Shown here: in pieces, positions 18,941-29,000 of the stretch
How the letters are laid out: each line of letters begins with the position of its first letter
How positions within the stretch are numbered: position 1 is the first letter of the stretch
Notes under the pieces: model-generated
What the model saw: only the letters and a program-made list of their open reading frames with translations
The model's database searches: none
What the model was told of the DNA's origin: nothing
Assembly: GCA_003116975.1 (NCBI GenBank)
Contig: BGKB01000189.1
Location: forward strand, 20,584-84,583
DNA length: 64,000 bases
Source of the DNA: Aurantiochytrium sp. KH105
Taxonomy: Eukaryota; Sar; Bigyra; Thraustochytrida; Thraustochytriidae
Direction: 5' to 3'
Made by a program: the position numbers and the translations under genes

Positions 18941-20908
18941 TTATGCACAGAGAATATCAGGCGAGACAGTGAGGTTGGTGTCTTCGAGAGCAGTCAAGAG
19001 CTTGGCCTGGTGTTCTGTCTTGGGAAGCTCATGCTTGAAGAACCACTTTGCAACTACAGACTTGCTTTCGAAAAAGTCAGAGTCTTCCCGCCCCGCATCA
19101 CGCGCGCGCACCGCAGCCGCTTCGGTGACAAGGAGACGCCACGCCACGGCAACGTGACCCGCCATATTGAGATATTCATGAGAGTTGGCGAGCATGAGAT
19201 CGGGGTCCTCCACGGAAGCAAGACATTCAGTTGTCTCTTGAAGACGCTCAATCGCCTCTTTTAAAGATTTCGCACGCTCAGTGAGACCTTCGTTCCCAAG
19301 ATCCTGGCCCAACTTGAGCGCAGCGTCCTGATCCTTGAGCATGGTCTGAACCCAGATCTTCAAGGCACGACCCTTTTGCATATGGACCTTGCGGCCGAGC
19401 AAGTCAATGGACTGAATTGCATTTGTGCCCTCATGGATCATGTTGAGGCGATTGTCACGGTAGAGTTGCTCGACGGGGTAGTCGCGGGTGTAGCCATAGC
19501 CTCCGTGGACCTGAATGGCCCACTTGTTGGCCTCGAGCGCCCATTCCGAGGGCCAGCTCTTGATGATTGGGGTGAGGATATCGAGGAGAAGCGCCTTATC
19601 CTCTGCCTCTTGGGAAGAAAGGTGCGAAGGATCGTGTAGTTCGTCCACGAGCAGGGATCCATACAAGCAGAGCGAAATGGATCCCTCGGAGTATGCCTTT
19701 TGGGCCAAAAGCATGCGGCGCACGTCGGAGTGCTGGATAATTGGGACCTGGTCTGCCGAAGGATCCTTGCCCTTGACAGGACGACCCTGACGCCGTTCGA
19801 GCGCGTACGAGAGAGAGGCGGCGAAACCCGCATAGCCAAGCGCCGAAGCGCAAAGGCCGATCGTCACGCGAGCTTCGTTCATCATGAGGAACATGGTCGC
19901 GAGGCCGCGCCCCTCCTCGCCAACGAGCTCGCCGATGGATTCCTTGTCCTCGCCGTAATTGAGGACAGTGTTGGTGATGCCACGCCAACCCATTTTCTTG
20001 TTGAGGCCAGCGAGCTCGATGCCATTCTTTTCGCCAAGTGAACCATCATCGTTGATGCGATACTTGGGTACGATAAAGAGGGAAATCCCCTTGACGCCGG
20101 GTTCGGTGCGGTCGGGGTACTTGGGATCGCTGACCTTGGCCAGGACCATATGCACGATGTTTTCGGAGAGCGGGTGCTCGCCACCCGAGATCCACATTTT
20201 GGTGCCCTTGATAGACCAGGTTCCATCTTCGCGAGGAAATGCTTTGCAGGTGATGTCGCCGAGACTTGATCCGGCCTGAGGCTCGCTAAGGTTCATGGTG
20301 CCGTAGTACCGTCCTTCGATCATGGGAACAAGGTACTTTTGTTTTTGCTCCTCGCTGCCTACAGCGTTGAGCATGTTGCCGGCGGCGATGGTCAAGAAGG
20401 GGAAGGTGGTCGTGCCCACGTTGGCTGCGTAGAGCGGCAGCAAGAGAGCGTTGGTGACAACGGTAGGGAGCTGCATGCCGCCTCTTTCGTAGTCGGCATG
20501 GGCGCCAAAGAGACCTGCGTTGCGAAAGGCCTCGAGCGCCGGCTTGACGCCATCGTTGATTTCTACCTCTCCTCCGGCGACGAACTTGGGTTCTTGGAGG
20601 TCATTCTGACGATTGTGCGGCGCAAAGTCATTCTCTGCAATCTTGAGCGAGGTCGCGAGAGCATCTTCGAAGATTTCGCGAGAGGCATCGCCGTAGCGAG
20701 CGCTCTTGTTGAAAAGGTTCTCTTCCACGTTGAGGACGTCAAAGAGCTGGAACTTGAGATTTTTCTCGTCTCCGTACAAATTAATGGCCGAAGAGGATGC
20801 GAGTCTCTGTTGTTGCGTGCGTGCGATCCGCGCGCTCGTTTTGGGCGACTGCGATGTCAGAAGGCCCGCTGCCGACGCCACGCCTCGAGTCTGTCGTCCG
20901 AAGAGCAT
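18941..20908 (-). CDS. Mitochondrial acyl-CoA dehydrogenase, DmdC/FadE5-like
   Basis: An FAD-dependent acyl-CoA dehydrogenase of 655 aa, from ATG 20908. The start MLFGRQTRGVASAAGLL begins an Arg/Ser/Ala-rich mitochondrial-type presequence; the longer upstream frame is not convincing. Core motifs are in order: NAGLFGAHADYERGGMQLP, a block with YYGTMNLSEPQAGSSLGDI (FAD/substrate loop), then IKGTKMWISGGEH, the arginine-rich C-terminal region with VHGGYGYTRDYPVEQLYRDN, and MIHEGTNAIQ near residue 490, whose Glu is the usual catalytic base. The GYGYTR-YPVEQ-YRDNRLN-IHEGTN-IQ-DLLGRK string is typical of the long subfamily that includes bacterial DmdC (methylmercaptopropionyl-CoA dehydrogenase) and FadE5. 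An extra C-terminal helical region of about 130 residues agrees. The substrate cannot be fixed from sequence. Divergent from the FW-domain gene. Confidence 0.92.
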   Translation of the reverse strand: MLFGRQTRGVASAAGLLTSQSPKTSARIARTQQQRLASSSAINLYGDEKNLKFQLFDVLNVEENLFNKSARYGDASREIFEDALATSLKIAENDFAPHNRQNDLQEPKFVAGGEVEINDGVKPALEAFRNAGLFGAHADYERGGMQLPTVVTNALLLPLYAANVGTTTFPFLTIAAGNMLNAVGSEEQKQKYLVPMIEGRYYGTMNLSEPQAGSSLGDITCKAFPREDGTWSIKGTKMWISGGEHPLSENIVHMVLAKVSDPKYPDRTEPGVKGISLFIVPKYRINDDGSLGEKNGIELAGLNKKMGWRGITNTVLNYGEDKESIGELVGEEGRGLATMFLMMNEARVTIGLCASALGYAGFAASLSYALERRQGRPVKGKDPSADQVPIIQHSDVRRMLLAQKAYSEGSISLCLYGSLLVDELHDPSHLSSQEAEDKALLLDILTPIIKSWPSEWALEANKWAIQVHGGYGYTRDYPVEQLYRDNRLNMIHEGTNAIQSIDLLGRKVHMQKGRALKIWVQTMLKDQDAALKLGQDLGNEGLTERAKSLKEAIERLQETTECLASVEDPDLMLANSHEYLNMAGHVAVAWRLLVTEAAAVRARDAGREDSDFFESKSVVAKWFFKHELPKTEHQAKLLTALEDTNLTVSPDILCA

Positions 20909-21647
20909 CTTTCTCCGGTCCTGATCCCCGTCCCCTGTCCTTATTTCTTCTACCGGGCTATGACTCTGATCCACCTTTGTTGCCAAAGCTATACCTTGGC
21001 AGGCTGTCTTGCCGGCCGCTCGGCCCCAAAGCGTGGACCTGCACGGGTGGGTCACGAAGAGGTTTTACCGCACGTGTCCGGGCTCGACGTCTCCTCCCAC
21101 TCCGCCCCTGGCCGAGGAGGACCTTCCTCGCCAGGCGTCTCGCGCCGAAGCCCTTTTGTGACGACCTCGACCTCGGCCTCCTTCCTTCCCGCAAGCCACG
21201 CAGGCAAGGCCGTACCACCCGAAGTGCAATCTGGAAAGCGGCTTGCGCGAGCGCTCGCGCCCCAAGGTCTCGCTCGGGGACCTCGATCGGACTCAGCCGT
21301 CCCCGCGCGCACCCCCCTTTTTTTCGCACACCCTGCGTTGCGCGGTCCTCAACGCCTTCCTGCACAACCCCTTTTCCCCCCTCCGACGCGAGCGAGAGCC
21401 GGTGTTCCGCCTTCGTTCCACGTCGGTGCCAGTTCTGTTCCGGGCAATGCAATAAGCGGGCGCAGACGGTTCCGCGCTGGTTCCGCGGGCGCCGAGGCGG
21501 CTGCAGGACGGAGAGTGGGGATGAGGTGGGAGCGAGGAAGGTTCCGCGGCGGGAACAGGGAAGGCTTCGCGAAGGCTTCGGTGTTCGCCCCGGCCAGAAG
21601 CGGGGCGGGACGATTCCGGGCGCGGCGGTGGCGGCGGCAGACCCGCA
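20909..21647. other. Divergent promoter region
   Basis: A 0.74-kb GC-rich spacer between the divergently transcribed acyl-CoA dehydrogenase and FW-domain genes. Open frames across it are Arg/Pro-rich and overlap on both strands. I see no TATA box or other motif I can defend. It presumably holds both promoters. Confidence 0.5.
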
Positions 21648-23777
21648 ATGTATCTCCCAGGATCCCAGGAACTGGTCGAGATCGTGAAGCGCGCGGAGAA
21701 GCAGGAGACGTCGGAGACGGAGGTTGCTGAGAAGGAGATTGAGGAGCAGGAGAGCGAGCAGGAGAAGATGAGCAAGGCCCAGAAGGGGAGAACGTGGATG
21801 GTGGAGGTGAACGATGAGGTGGTGTGGTCGTTCTGCGAGGTCGATGACCGCATGAGCGTGCAGGTGCTCAAGGAAAAGGTGATGCGGGCCATGGGAGACG
21901 AGGCCAAGGTCCCGGACGCGCTGGCCATCCGGACCGGACTCAGCGCGCTGACGACGGTGGAGAGTGACGAGGGCCTCCGAGCCACGATTGCTAACCTGCC
22001 CGACTACACGGTCGTGGTGCCCGTCTTTGACGCAGCTGTTGAGCCGAAGGTGGCGAATACCGCGTCCGATTCTGCCGTCAAGGCGGAGGACGACGCCGAA
22101 GTCGTAAGCAAGAGCGTCGCTGCCAAGGTCGTTGCTGATGACCTTGACGAGAACATGACCGACGACGAGGACGAGGACATGATGGACGATGGTGACGATG
22201 ATGACGAGGACGACGGCTCGGACGATCAGCGTGCCGAGGACTTCATCGCGGCTATCGCGGCCGAGGATGATGCGCCCAAGGTCGACGACAGCGTTGCCAA
22301 GTTCGCTTCACTCTTCCCGGACGAGACCACCAAGGTCAGCTTTCTGCTCTTTGCGGTCAACGGAAAGACACGTCGGCTTTCGAAGCGCGGCATTGATACC
22401 AAGTCCGCCAAGCCTCTCAAGCTTGAGGAGGCCCTCAAGTATGAGGACATTCTCCTCGGTAGCATGTCTCCCGATGAGATTGCTCTTGTGCTCTGCACCT
22501 TTCGCATCAAGCCCTGGAAGCTTCGCCGTGTCGGCCTCGGCCGTCTCGGATTTGCTATGAAGGAGGTCAAGATGCGTCGCAAGTACATGCGTCGCTTTGG
22601 CGAAGGCCCCCCTCCTCCCCCGCATGGCTTTGGTCATCGCCACCACCACGACCACCACCATCGCGGCGGTCCTGGTGGCCATCATCATGGTCGCTTCGGC
22701 GGCCCTCATCACGGCGGCCCTCACCACGGCGGCCCTCACCACGGCGGCCCTCACCACGGCGGCCCTCACCACGGCGGCCCTCACCACGGTGGCCCTCACC
22801 ACGGTGGACCCGGACGTCCGGGCATGCACTTTCCCGGTGAAGGCATGCCGTGGATGGGCCCTGGTGGCCCCCAAGGTCCCTTTGGTGGACCTCATGGTCC
22901 CTTTGGTGGACCTCAAGTTCCCTTTGGCGGACCTCATGGTCACAAGGGCAAGGGCCGCTTCGGAGGTGGTCGTCATGGAGGCCCTTGGGGCGGCCCCGGC
23001 TCGTGGGGTGGCCGCGGCCATCACAACCACTTTGGTGGCCCTCCTCCCCCGCCTCCTCCTCCCCCAGCAGGACCTTTTGGCGCCAAGCCCGACGCTTCTG
23101 AGGGTGATGCGAAGCCCTCGCACGACGCCGATGCTGGAGTGCCTGAATCCTTTGGCGGGTGGGGATGGGGTGGCCCGTGGGCTCATCATGGTGGTCCCCC
23201 CCATCATCATCATCATCATCACCCCCACCACCATCGTCATGGACCTCCCGGAGGTCGCGGCCGCGGTCGTGGCGGACGTCACCGTTGCCGTGGCCGTGGC
23301 AACCACCCCGGCCAGGCCAAAAAGATGGCCCGCTTCGTCGCGCACAAGTCGGTGCCCGACGGTGCCAAGATGGTCCCGCTGACCATTTTCGGCAAGAAGT
23401 GGCGCGTGCGCAACGACGCCGCCGATGCCTGGCCCTCTGCTGCCAGCATTGTGACGATCGGCGGTGATGATCTCACCACGGATGCCACCAAGGCGCCCCG
23501 CGTTGGTCCCCTCGCTCCCGGCGAAGAGACTGTAGTGGAAATCTCACCTCTTCGTGCCCCGGAACAAGCTGGGCTCTACAAGTCTTTCTTCCGCCTCGAG
23601 GGAGACTCTGGCCGCTTTGGTCAGCGTCTTTGGTGCGAGATTCTCGTTCCGGAGGGTGCTGAAGAGGGCGCCGACGATGGAAAGCACTCTGATGCCTCTC
23701 GCGATAGCCAGCAATGGCTCGAGATTTCTGCCAAGGACGCTTCGGCTCCGGAGCAGAGTGCTGACGCGAAGCAGTGA
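21648..23777 (+). CDS. NBR1-type FW-domain protein with His/Gly-rich repeat; candidate autophagy receptor
   Basis: 709 aa from ATG 21648; an alternative Met is at residue 41. Residues about 50-130 (TWMVEVNDEVVWSFCEVDDRM ... DYTVVVPVFD) look like a beta-grasp (PB1/ubiquitin-like) fold. An acidic stretch (about 165-190) and an Arg/Lys-rich helix follow. Residues about 320-560 are extremely Gly/His/Pro-rich, with seven GGPHH units, poly-Pro runs, a His7 run and an RGRGRGG patch. Residues about 560-680 match the FW (four-tryptophan) domain of NBR1/ILRUN: VPDGAKMVP, FGKKWRVRNDAADAWP, LAPGEETVVEISPLRAPEQAGLYKSFFRL and FGQRLWCEILVP. Just after it, WLEI (residues 690-693, preceded by a Ser/Asp-rich stretch) fits an Atg8-binding LIR motif. 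PB1-like + FW + LIR is the plan of NBR1 autophagy receptors; I do not see the ZZ and UBA domains. Assignment of the FW domain is firm; the receptor role is inferred. Confidence 0.8.
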   Translation: MYLPGSQELVEIVKRAEKQETSETEVAEKEIEEQESEQEKMSKAQKGRTWMVEVNDEVVWSFCEVDDRMSVQVLKEKVMRAMGDEAKVPDALAIRTGLSALTTVESDEGLRATIANLPDYTVVVPVFDAAVEPKVANTASDSAVKAEDDAEVVSKSVAAKVVADDLDENMTDDEDEDMMDDGDDDDEDDGSDDQRAEDFIAAIAAEDDAPKVDDSVAKFASLFPDETTKVSFLLFAVNGKTRRLSKRGIDTKSAKPLKLEEALKYEDILLGSMSPDEIALVLCTFRIKPWKLRRVGLGRLGFAMKEVKMRRKYMRRFGEGPPPPPHGFGHRHHHDHHHRGGPGGHHHGRFGGPHHGGPHHGGPHHGGPHHGGPHHGGPHHGGPHHGGPGRPGMHFPGEGMPWMGPGGPQGPFGGPHGPFGGPQVPFGGPHGHKGKGRFGGGRHGGPWGGPGSWGGRGHHNHFGGPPPPPPPPPAGPFGAKPDASEGDAKPSHDADAGVPESFGGWGWGGPWAHHGGPPHHHHHHHPHHHRHGPPGGRGRGRGGRHRCRGRGNHPGQAKKMARFVAHKSVPDGAKMVPLTIFGKKWRVRNDAADAWPSAASIVTIGGDDLTTDATKAPRVGPLAPGEETVVEISPLRAPEQAGLYKSFFRLEGDSGRFGQRLWCEILVPEGAEEGADDGKHSDASRDSQQWLEISAKDASAPEQSADAKQ
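22698..22802 (+). repeat. In-frame 15-bp minisatellite (GGPHH x7)
   Basis: Seven consecutive units of GGCGGCCCTCACCAC with only synonymous changes (CAT/CAC, GGC/GGT) encode Gly-Gly-Pro-His-His inside the FW-domain protein. Confidence 0.95.
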
Positions 23778-24241
23778 GCAATGGACCGAGGGCTTTTCAT
23801 CTCATTCCATCCCATCCCATTTACGCTTTTGATTCTTCAAGCAAAAGCTCTAGACGTGAAGGCGGGCTTACGTAACCGCCGCAGACCACGCTCCTTACAT
23901 TTCATCTCATAAATCCAGTTAACGATGTCCATCCCGTGCCTTACTTTTTCTGTTCTTTCTTTTTTCCCGCTTTGCGCCCTTCTCGTAGGCTAGTGCGATT
24001 TGTACCGGTGGGGTCACGCGCGGTGTGTCTTCAGTTTTTCGCCTTGAAGTCCGAGCAAATTTTCGCGCGCGCGCCAACAGCGTACAGCACGAATCAATCG
24101 TGTTCTCAAGATAAATGACATTGTTGAAAATTCTTGTTTAGTTGCTTCATTCGCAATTCTGATCTTGCCTTGATGGGAACGAGAAGGAGATCTTATTTTT
24201 TAACTTAAAATCTCGTTCCTACTTTTGGCGAGAAGCCCATT
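23778..24241. other. Intergenic, no gene seen
   Basis: This lies between the 3' ends of convergent genes (FW-domain gene plus, secreted protein minus). It contains a short CATCCCATTT run just after the stop and is moderately AT-rich near 24100-24230. No RNA gene or ORF with support. Confidence 0.5.
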
Positions 24242-24844
24242 TTACTTGTAGTTGAAGCAAAGGTAAGGCTGGTATGTATCGAGACCAGTCCACTTCTTCG
24301 TCCCGCATTTATCGCAGTTCCAACCTCCGCTCCAGCAAAATTTGCATGTGTAAGACCAATGCTCATAGACAGCAATTCCACCGGTAAGATCTCCAACATC
24401 GTAGCTGTACTTTTTGCCTCTAAGAATCAGCTCCTTTAGGGCTTTCACACCAAGTTTAGACAAATCTTTGCCAATAGTTTTGCCAAGGTAAATGAAGGGG
24501 CCCGTAGGTCCGAAAACGAACATTGTGGCCGCGATGATGTACTGGGCATGATTTAGATGCTTGCCCCAGAGAACGAGGTCGCACTTGTTCTCAATCTTGG
24601 CCTTGACAGAATTGATGTTGTTCAGTAGGCCGCGTCCATCATCGACCGAATCCATGGCCCGAAGACGGCGGTCGGCGTCGGGGTCGGCCTCTTCCACATC
24701 TTCCGGAAAATAAGAGAACACGCCAGGACGTACCTCTGTCGGAAGAGCAATCTCCGTGGAGTTATCGCCGATGGTGACGTTGTCGCTTGCGTTGGCCGAG
24801 AGAACCAAACCAGCCAGCACAACCCCAAAAACCTTGACCATCAT
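24242..24844 (-). CDS. Small secreted protein with Cys/Trp/aromatic-rich C-terminus, unknown function
   Basis: A 200-aa frame with tandem Met starts. A clear signal peptide (MMVKVFGVVLAGLVLSANAS) predicts secretion, with cleavage near residue 19. NNTS-type glycosylation sites (NVTIGDNST) lie at the mature N-terminus. An acidic pro-region-like stretch ends in RRLR (about residue 60), which could be a processing site. A hydrophobic stretch at about 106-120 (IIAATMFVFGPTGPFIYLG) may be membrane-active or buried. The C-terminus has six of the seven Cys (KFCWSGGWNCDKCGTKKW region, CxxC-type pairs), with Trp and Tyr. I do not recognise a family. Codon use and AT-rich flanks differ somewhat from neighbours. 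It could be a secreted effector, a structural wall component or a processed peptide; nothing in the sequence decides. Confidence 0.7.
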   Translation of the reverse strand: MMVKVFGVVLAGLVLSANASDNVTIGDNSTEIALPTEVRPGVFSYFPEDVEEADPDADRRLRAMDSVDDGRGLLNNINSVKAKIENKCDLVLWGKHLNHAQYIIAATMFVFGPTGPFIYLGKTIGKDLSKLGVKALKELILRGKKYSYDVGDLTGGIAVYEHWSYTCKFCWSGGWNCDKCGTKKWTGLDTYQPYLCFNYK

Positions 24845-26096
24845 AATGATTGCTGGTCAACTCGTTGGGATCACGATATGCTTCGAAGGTTTGTTTGGGA
24901 TCTAGGTTTCTATGCCTGGAGGTTTGTTGGGTTCGGGATTTGCCGACGTATAGTTTTGGCCGAACTGCTTGGACATGACAAACGACCTCAGTCATGCACT
25001 CTTTGCTTCCTTACTTTCTCCTTTGCATGGCATCTGCAAGCAACGCGTCTCGAGCTATCCGCTCTTTACCGTGGTACAAATATACGGGACAGGCTCCAAA
25101 ATGAAAAAGAACTTACGAACAAGCTCTCCGCTCTCTGGCCATTTGCACCATGGAATCATGTTGACTAACACAAGAACCTGATGGCTGATTCTCGGGAAGG
25201 GAGAAGAAAAGAAAAGCTGAAAGGAGGGATTATTTTCTTCATGTTTTCGCGAAAGCCTCGAAATTTCTGCCTCGCTGGCCTTGTCCATCTTATTGCGCAA
25301 ATGTCCAGGCGACCAAAGCCCCCCCCCCCCCGCCGCCAATGTGGGAGGACGGATACCCCCGCTGGACAGTCTCTGTAGGGCCAAAAGTGACTTTGAAAGG
25401 AGAACTTGATTAGAGCCAGCGCATAGCACGGGATCTCGCTCACCTATTCCATGCAGATGCAGACGAAAGGGACGCTTGCAATGCACAAGAGGGATAATCT
25501 ATGGCGTGGGTACTCGCAAATGGACCGTCTTCTTGCGGACCCTAGCTTGGAGTTTCGCATCTTCGTGAGGACCATCGTTGGCAAAGAGACTTTCGCTTCA
25601 ATAACGTTTGCCACAAAATTTAGCGTGGCGAGAACGCGTCAAGGGAGATAAAATTTTACCAAGTTTTCAGCGAAAGATTGGTTCCGAGAGGCTCTTCTAA
25701 TGGTAACCCCTCAAAGGAAGGTATACGTAATCGCTGCAACCTGAGGAGAGAGTATAGGATGCATTCGGTACGCGGAACTTTGCGAAACGTCAGCTGCGGA
25801 TACCAAGTCAAACGAATGCAAGGGGTACGCGGAGGATGTGAATGGGAAAGAAAGCGAATGTGGACCAAAGAGGTGCAGGAAATCTTTGCTGCGCATTTCG
25901 ACATGGAATGACAGCACCCGTGAAGTCGAATGCAAGAGCTCGATAGCAACGAGGAACAACATCATACACACCGGCTCGGCTTGCAAGTTATCTTTTCCTT
26001 ATAGATGCTCCTCGTTCTTGACACACGAACGCATCGCACGTCGCTTTTCCTAGTCTAGGCCAAGAGCCAAGATATTAGTCCACCGAAGACGAATGC
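24845..26096. other. 1.25-kb region without supported gene
   Basis: Short frames on both strands are below 150 codons and without motifs or matching composition. A C13 run lies at 25319-25331. The DNA is less GC-rich than the flanking coding regions. It probably includes the promoter of the secreted-protein gene at the left and the 3' end of the C1/C2 gene at the right. Confidence 0.5.
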
Positions 26097-29000
26097 CTAG
26101 AGTTCTGTCAGTGACGATGACGAGACTGAGGAGGAGGACCTCGTTACCGTGCTCGCTGCAGATTTGGCGTTTGCAGGGGACTTGCGACTTAGCAGCATGC
26201 GTGAGATCCTCTCCGTACTAAAGGTTGACGATGACCGCGATGCAGGCCGACTCATGAGTTGTGCTTCGAGCTCAGGTTCGTGACGCACACGTTGCATAGT
26301 TGACACGAAGCGATGACCTACATCGTCGATTGTTGCAAGGCGAGCCCACAAGGCTGCAAGCCGATCCCACCAATCGAGCAAGAGTTGCTCCGAGGAGGCC
26401 GACTCTTTTGTCTCTGTCTGGCCTGCTGCTCCGAGATGTTGCCGACGCGCGTCGTTCGCAGGACCACTGGCGGGTCGTAGACTGCTTCGGATTGCCGGCG
26501 GCGAGGTTGCAAGCACGTACGCACCAAAAAGGGCTGACTGGGCAATGACCGGGAAATAGGAGCGCAGATAAAAGACGAGCGAGAAGATCGCGCCCGCGCA
26601 AATGACGAGAATGTCGACCGCGGTCGAGGCATAGGGATTTGCTCGACTCAGCGTGAGAGATAGCTTTTCTCCTGCCTCTGCAATATCGCAAGTGAGTTCT
26701 TGCACCCAGCGAAGTTCGCGCCAAGCCAACGTCGAGCGCTCAATAAGATTAAGACCTCGTTTGGGGTCGCTGATTTGGTGATTCCACACGAAAAAGTCTT
26801 CGGCAAAATCGTCCCGAACAAATACCCCGTCTTCTGGACGGTCGAACCTATGCCCAGAGGGCAGCTCGCGCACGGAGCTTGACGGCTTTGCTGCAGATTC
26901 GCCTTGGACGGCAAAATCGTCATCCTCGACGTCTGTTTCCTCGTCGACTTCAAGGCTATTTCCCGTCTCGTTGGCGTGAGGCAGCGCATCATCCGTAGTG
27001 CTTACATGGGGAACTGCTGCGGCATGGCTGCTACCACTCGTGCTACCGTTTGGAATGTCGTCCGGTGCAATGTCAGATTCCGCTGGATCTCCAGCTGAAT
27101 TGTTGTGCACAGCGTCCTTCAGGTTATCGCCAGCAAACTTTGTTACAATTTCTTCGTCGCCGACCTCCTCCTCCTCTTCTTCGTCATCGGTAGGCAAATC
27201 GGAGGCGCTTGATCGTCGAGACGATCGGGAGTTGGAGGAGAAGAAGGTTCTTGCCGCGGCAAAAGCCTTGGTAGTGCTCGTCCGTCGCTTCGGAGATGTT
27301 GAGCTCGACGCTTTTGGCGACGAAGAACCAGTAGCTGCTGCTGCAGCAGCAGAGGTCCATCGACTTCGTCGCTGCGTCTGGTCACCTGCAGATTGCGAGA
27401 CTTTTCTCCCACGCAGGAGATCTTTTTTGGCGGGGCGCGGGACCGTAGCCCAGTTCATGGTTAAATGCTGGCCCTCGAGGTAGGCCCGACTCGCAAGAAT
27501 GAGCGAGATTGCCATGGCCAATGGATACATCCAAATAGGAATGACAAAGATGAGAAGAAATGCAAAAAGCCAGGATGACAGCGTGAGCAGCGGACTGTCC
27601 CACGAGCACACCAAGTCGAGCAACGTGCATGGGCCGTGAACAAGGTGCGTGTACAAGTAGGCGCGGACAATGTTGATCCGAATAGCATTCCTCCGAATCT
27701 CTGTAAAAGACTCGAGCGAGTCCTTGAATTTAACCGACCGGTACGTGGCGCGAAATGAGTCCTTGAGTTCGAGGGGGTGTAGTTGTGCGATGTACAGTTT
27801 CCAAAGAGAGCTCTCCTTGATGCACAACTGTGTACGAACGCGAAGTTTGACGTATCCAAGACTCATTCGCGGAAAGTCAAGCCCGCTCTTGTCAATTACG
27901 GGCACTGCCGGCCGTACGCGGCGCTTCTTGAATCGCTTCGACCGTGGAAAAATTTCGAACCAGCCTTCGCAACCCTCGAGAAGGTCAATAACAGGGATAT
28001 TAATTTGTCCGAGAACGCGGCGATTCATGAGCGACATCGATCCAGACGTTTTGTACAGGACCATTTCGAGATCACCCGCGAGATCGAGCACGTCAAAGAC
28101 ATATTTCTCCCCGGGAGCCCACACGGGGGTCTCAGAGATGCGTTGTTGCGCTGCCGGGAAGCTCGTGAGACGTTTCAGGTTGTCTTCTTTGCGAAGCGCC
28201 GCCCGTTCGCGTACAATGGCGTCGAGCCGCGGGGAGCGATACGAGGTTGCACCGAGCGCCAGAGAGTATCCGAGCGCACGCGAGAGTTCTCCATCTACAA
28301 AATGACGAGATCCATCCTTCGCAATTTGCTTCGAGTCCAGGACTTCTACCTTGAGACACCCAATGCGTTTCCTGCGTTGGGTTTTTGCGACAGGAAACCC
28401 TGCATTGTCGCCAGAGTCGTCAGAGTCTACCTCGGTATCTTCTTCATCTGCTGACTCTAGAACGTGCTGACTGTCGGCGGCAACAGTCTTGCTATCATCC
28501 GCATCACCATGTACACTTTTCTCGGGTTCTTCTGACTCAGCCTTTGCATCATGCTTTTCAGCAGGCTTGTCATTTTCGGGAGACTCGTCGTCGGTGCTCT
28601 GACTGGTGTTACTAAGTTTTTCCATGCTGTCGGTAGCTACCGCAGAAACGGACGCCAGAAATTCCGAGACTATCGGAGGGGGAGAGGTAGATGTGGACAC
28701 CGAAGCCTGTTCTTGCGTTTCATGAGTTTCTTGTGCTCTTTGTGCTTCTTGAGTTTCTTGTGCATCTTGTGTTTCTTGAGCTTGTGTTTCCGATGCTGAC
28801 GATGGAGGCGGCGGAGATGACAACGAAGCTGGCTTCGGTGGAAGCTTTGGCAAGCTCGCTGTTCCTTCTTCAGATGGCTCTTGCGCAGCATGAATAGGCG
28901 TGACGGGTTTTCCCACCTCTCTGCTTTTTTTCTTAGGACTGGGATCCATGGAACATGCTGCTCGCGACTGTGCCTCGTCCACGCACGCCTCATGAACAGA

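Noticed and set aside
22308..23345. 345-codon minus-strand frame within the FW-domain gene
   Set aside because: It is an antisense shadow of the His/Gly repeat, reading as MVVRAAV repeats.
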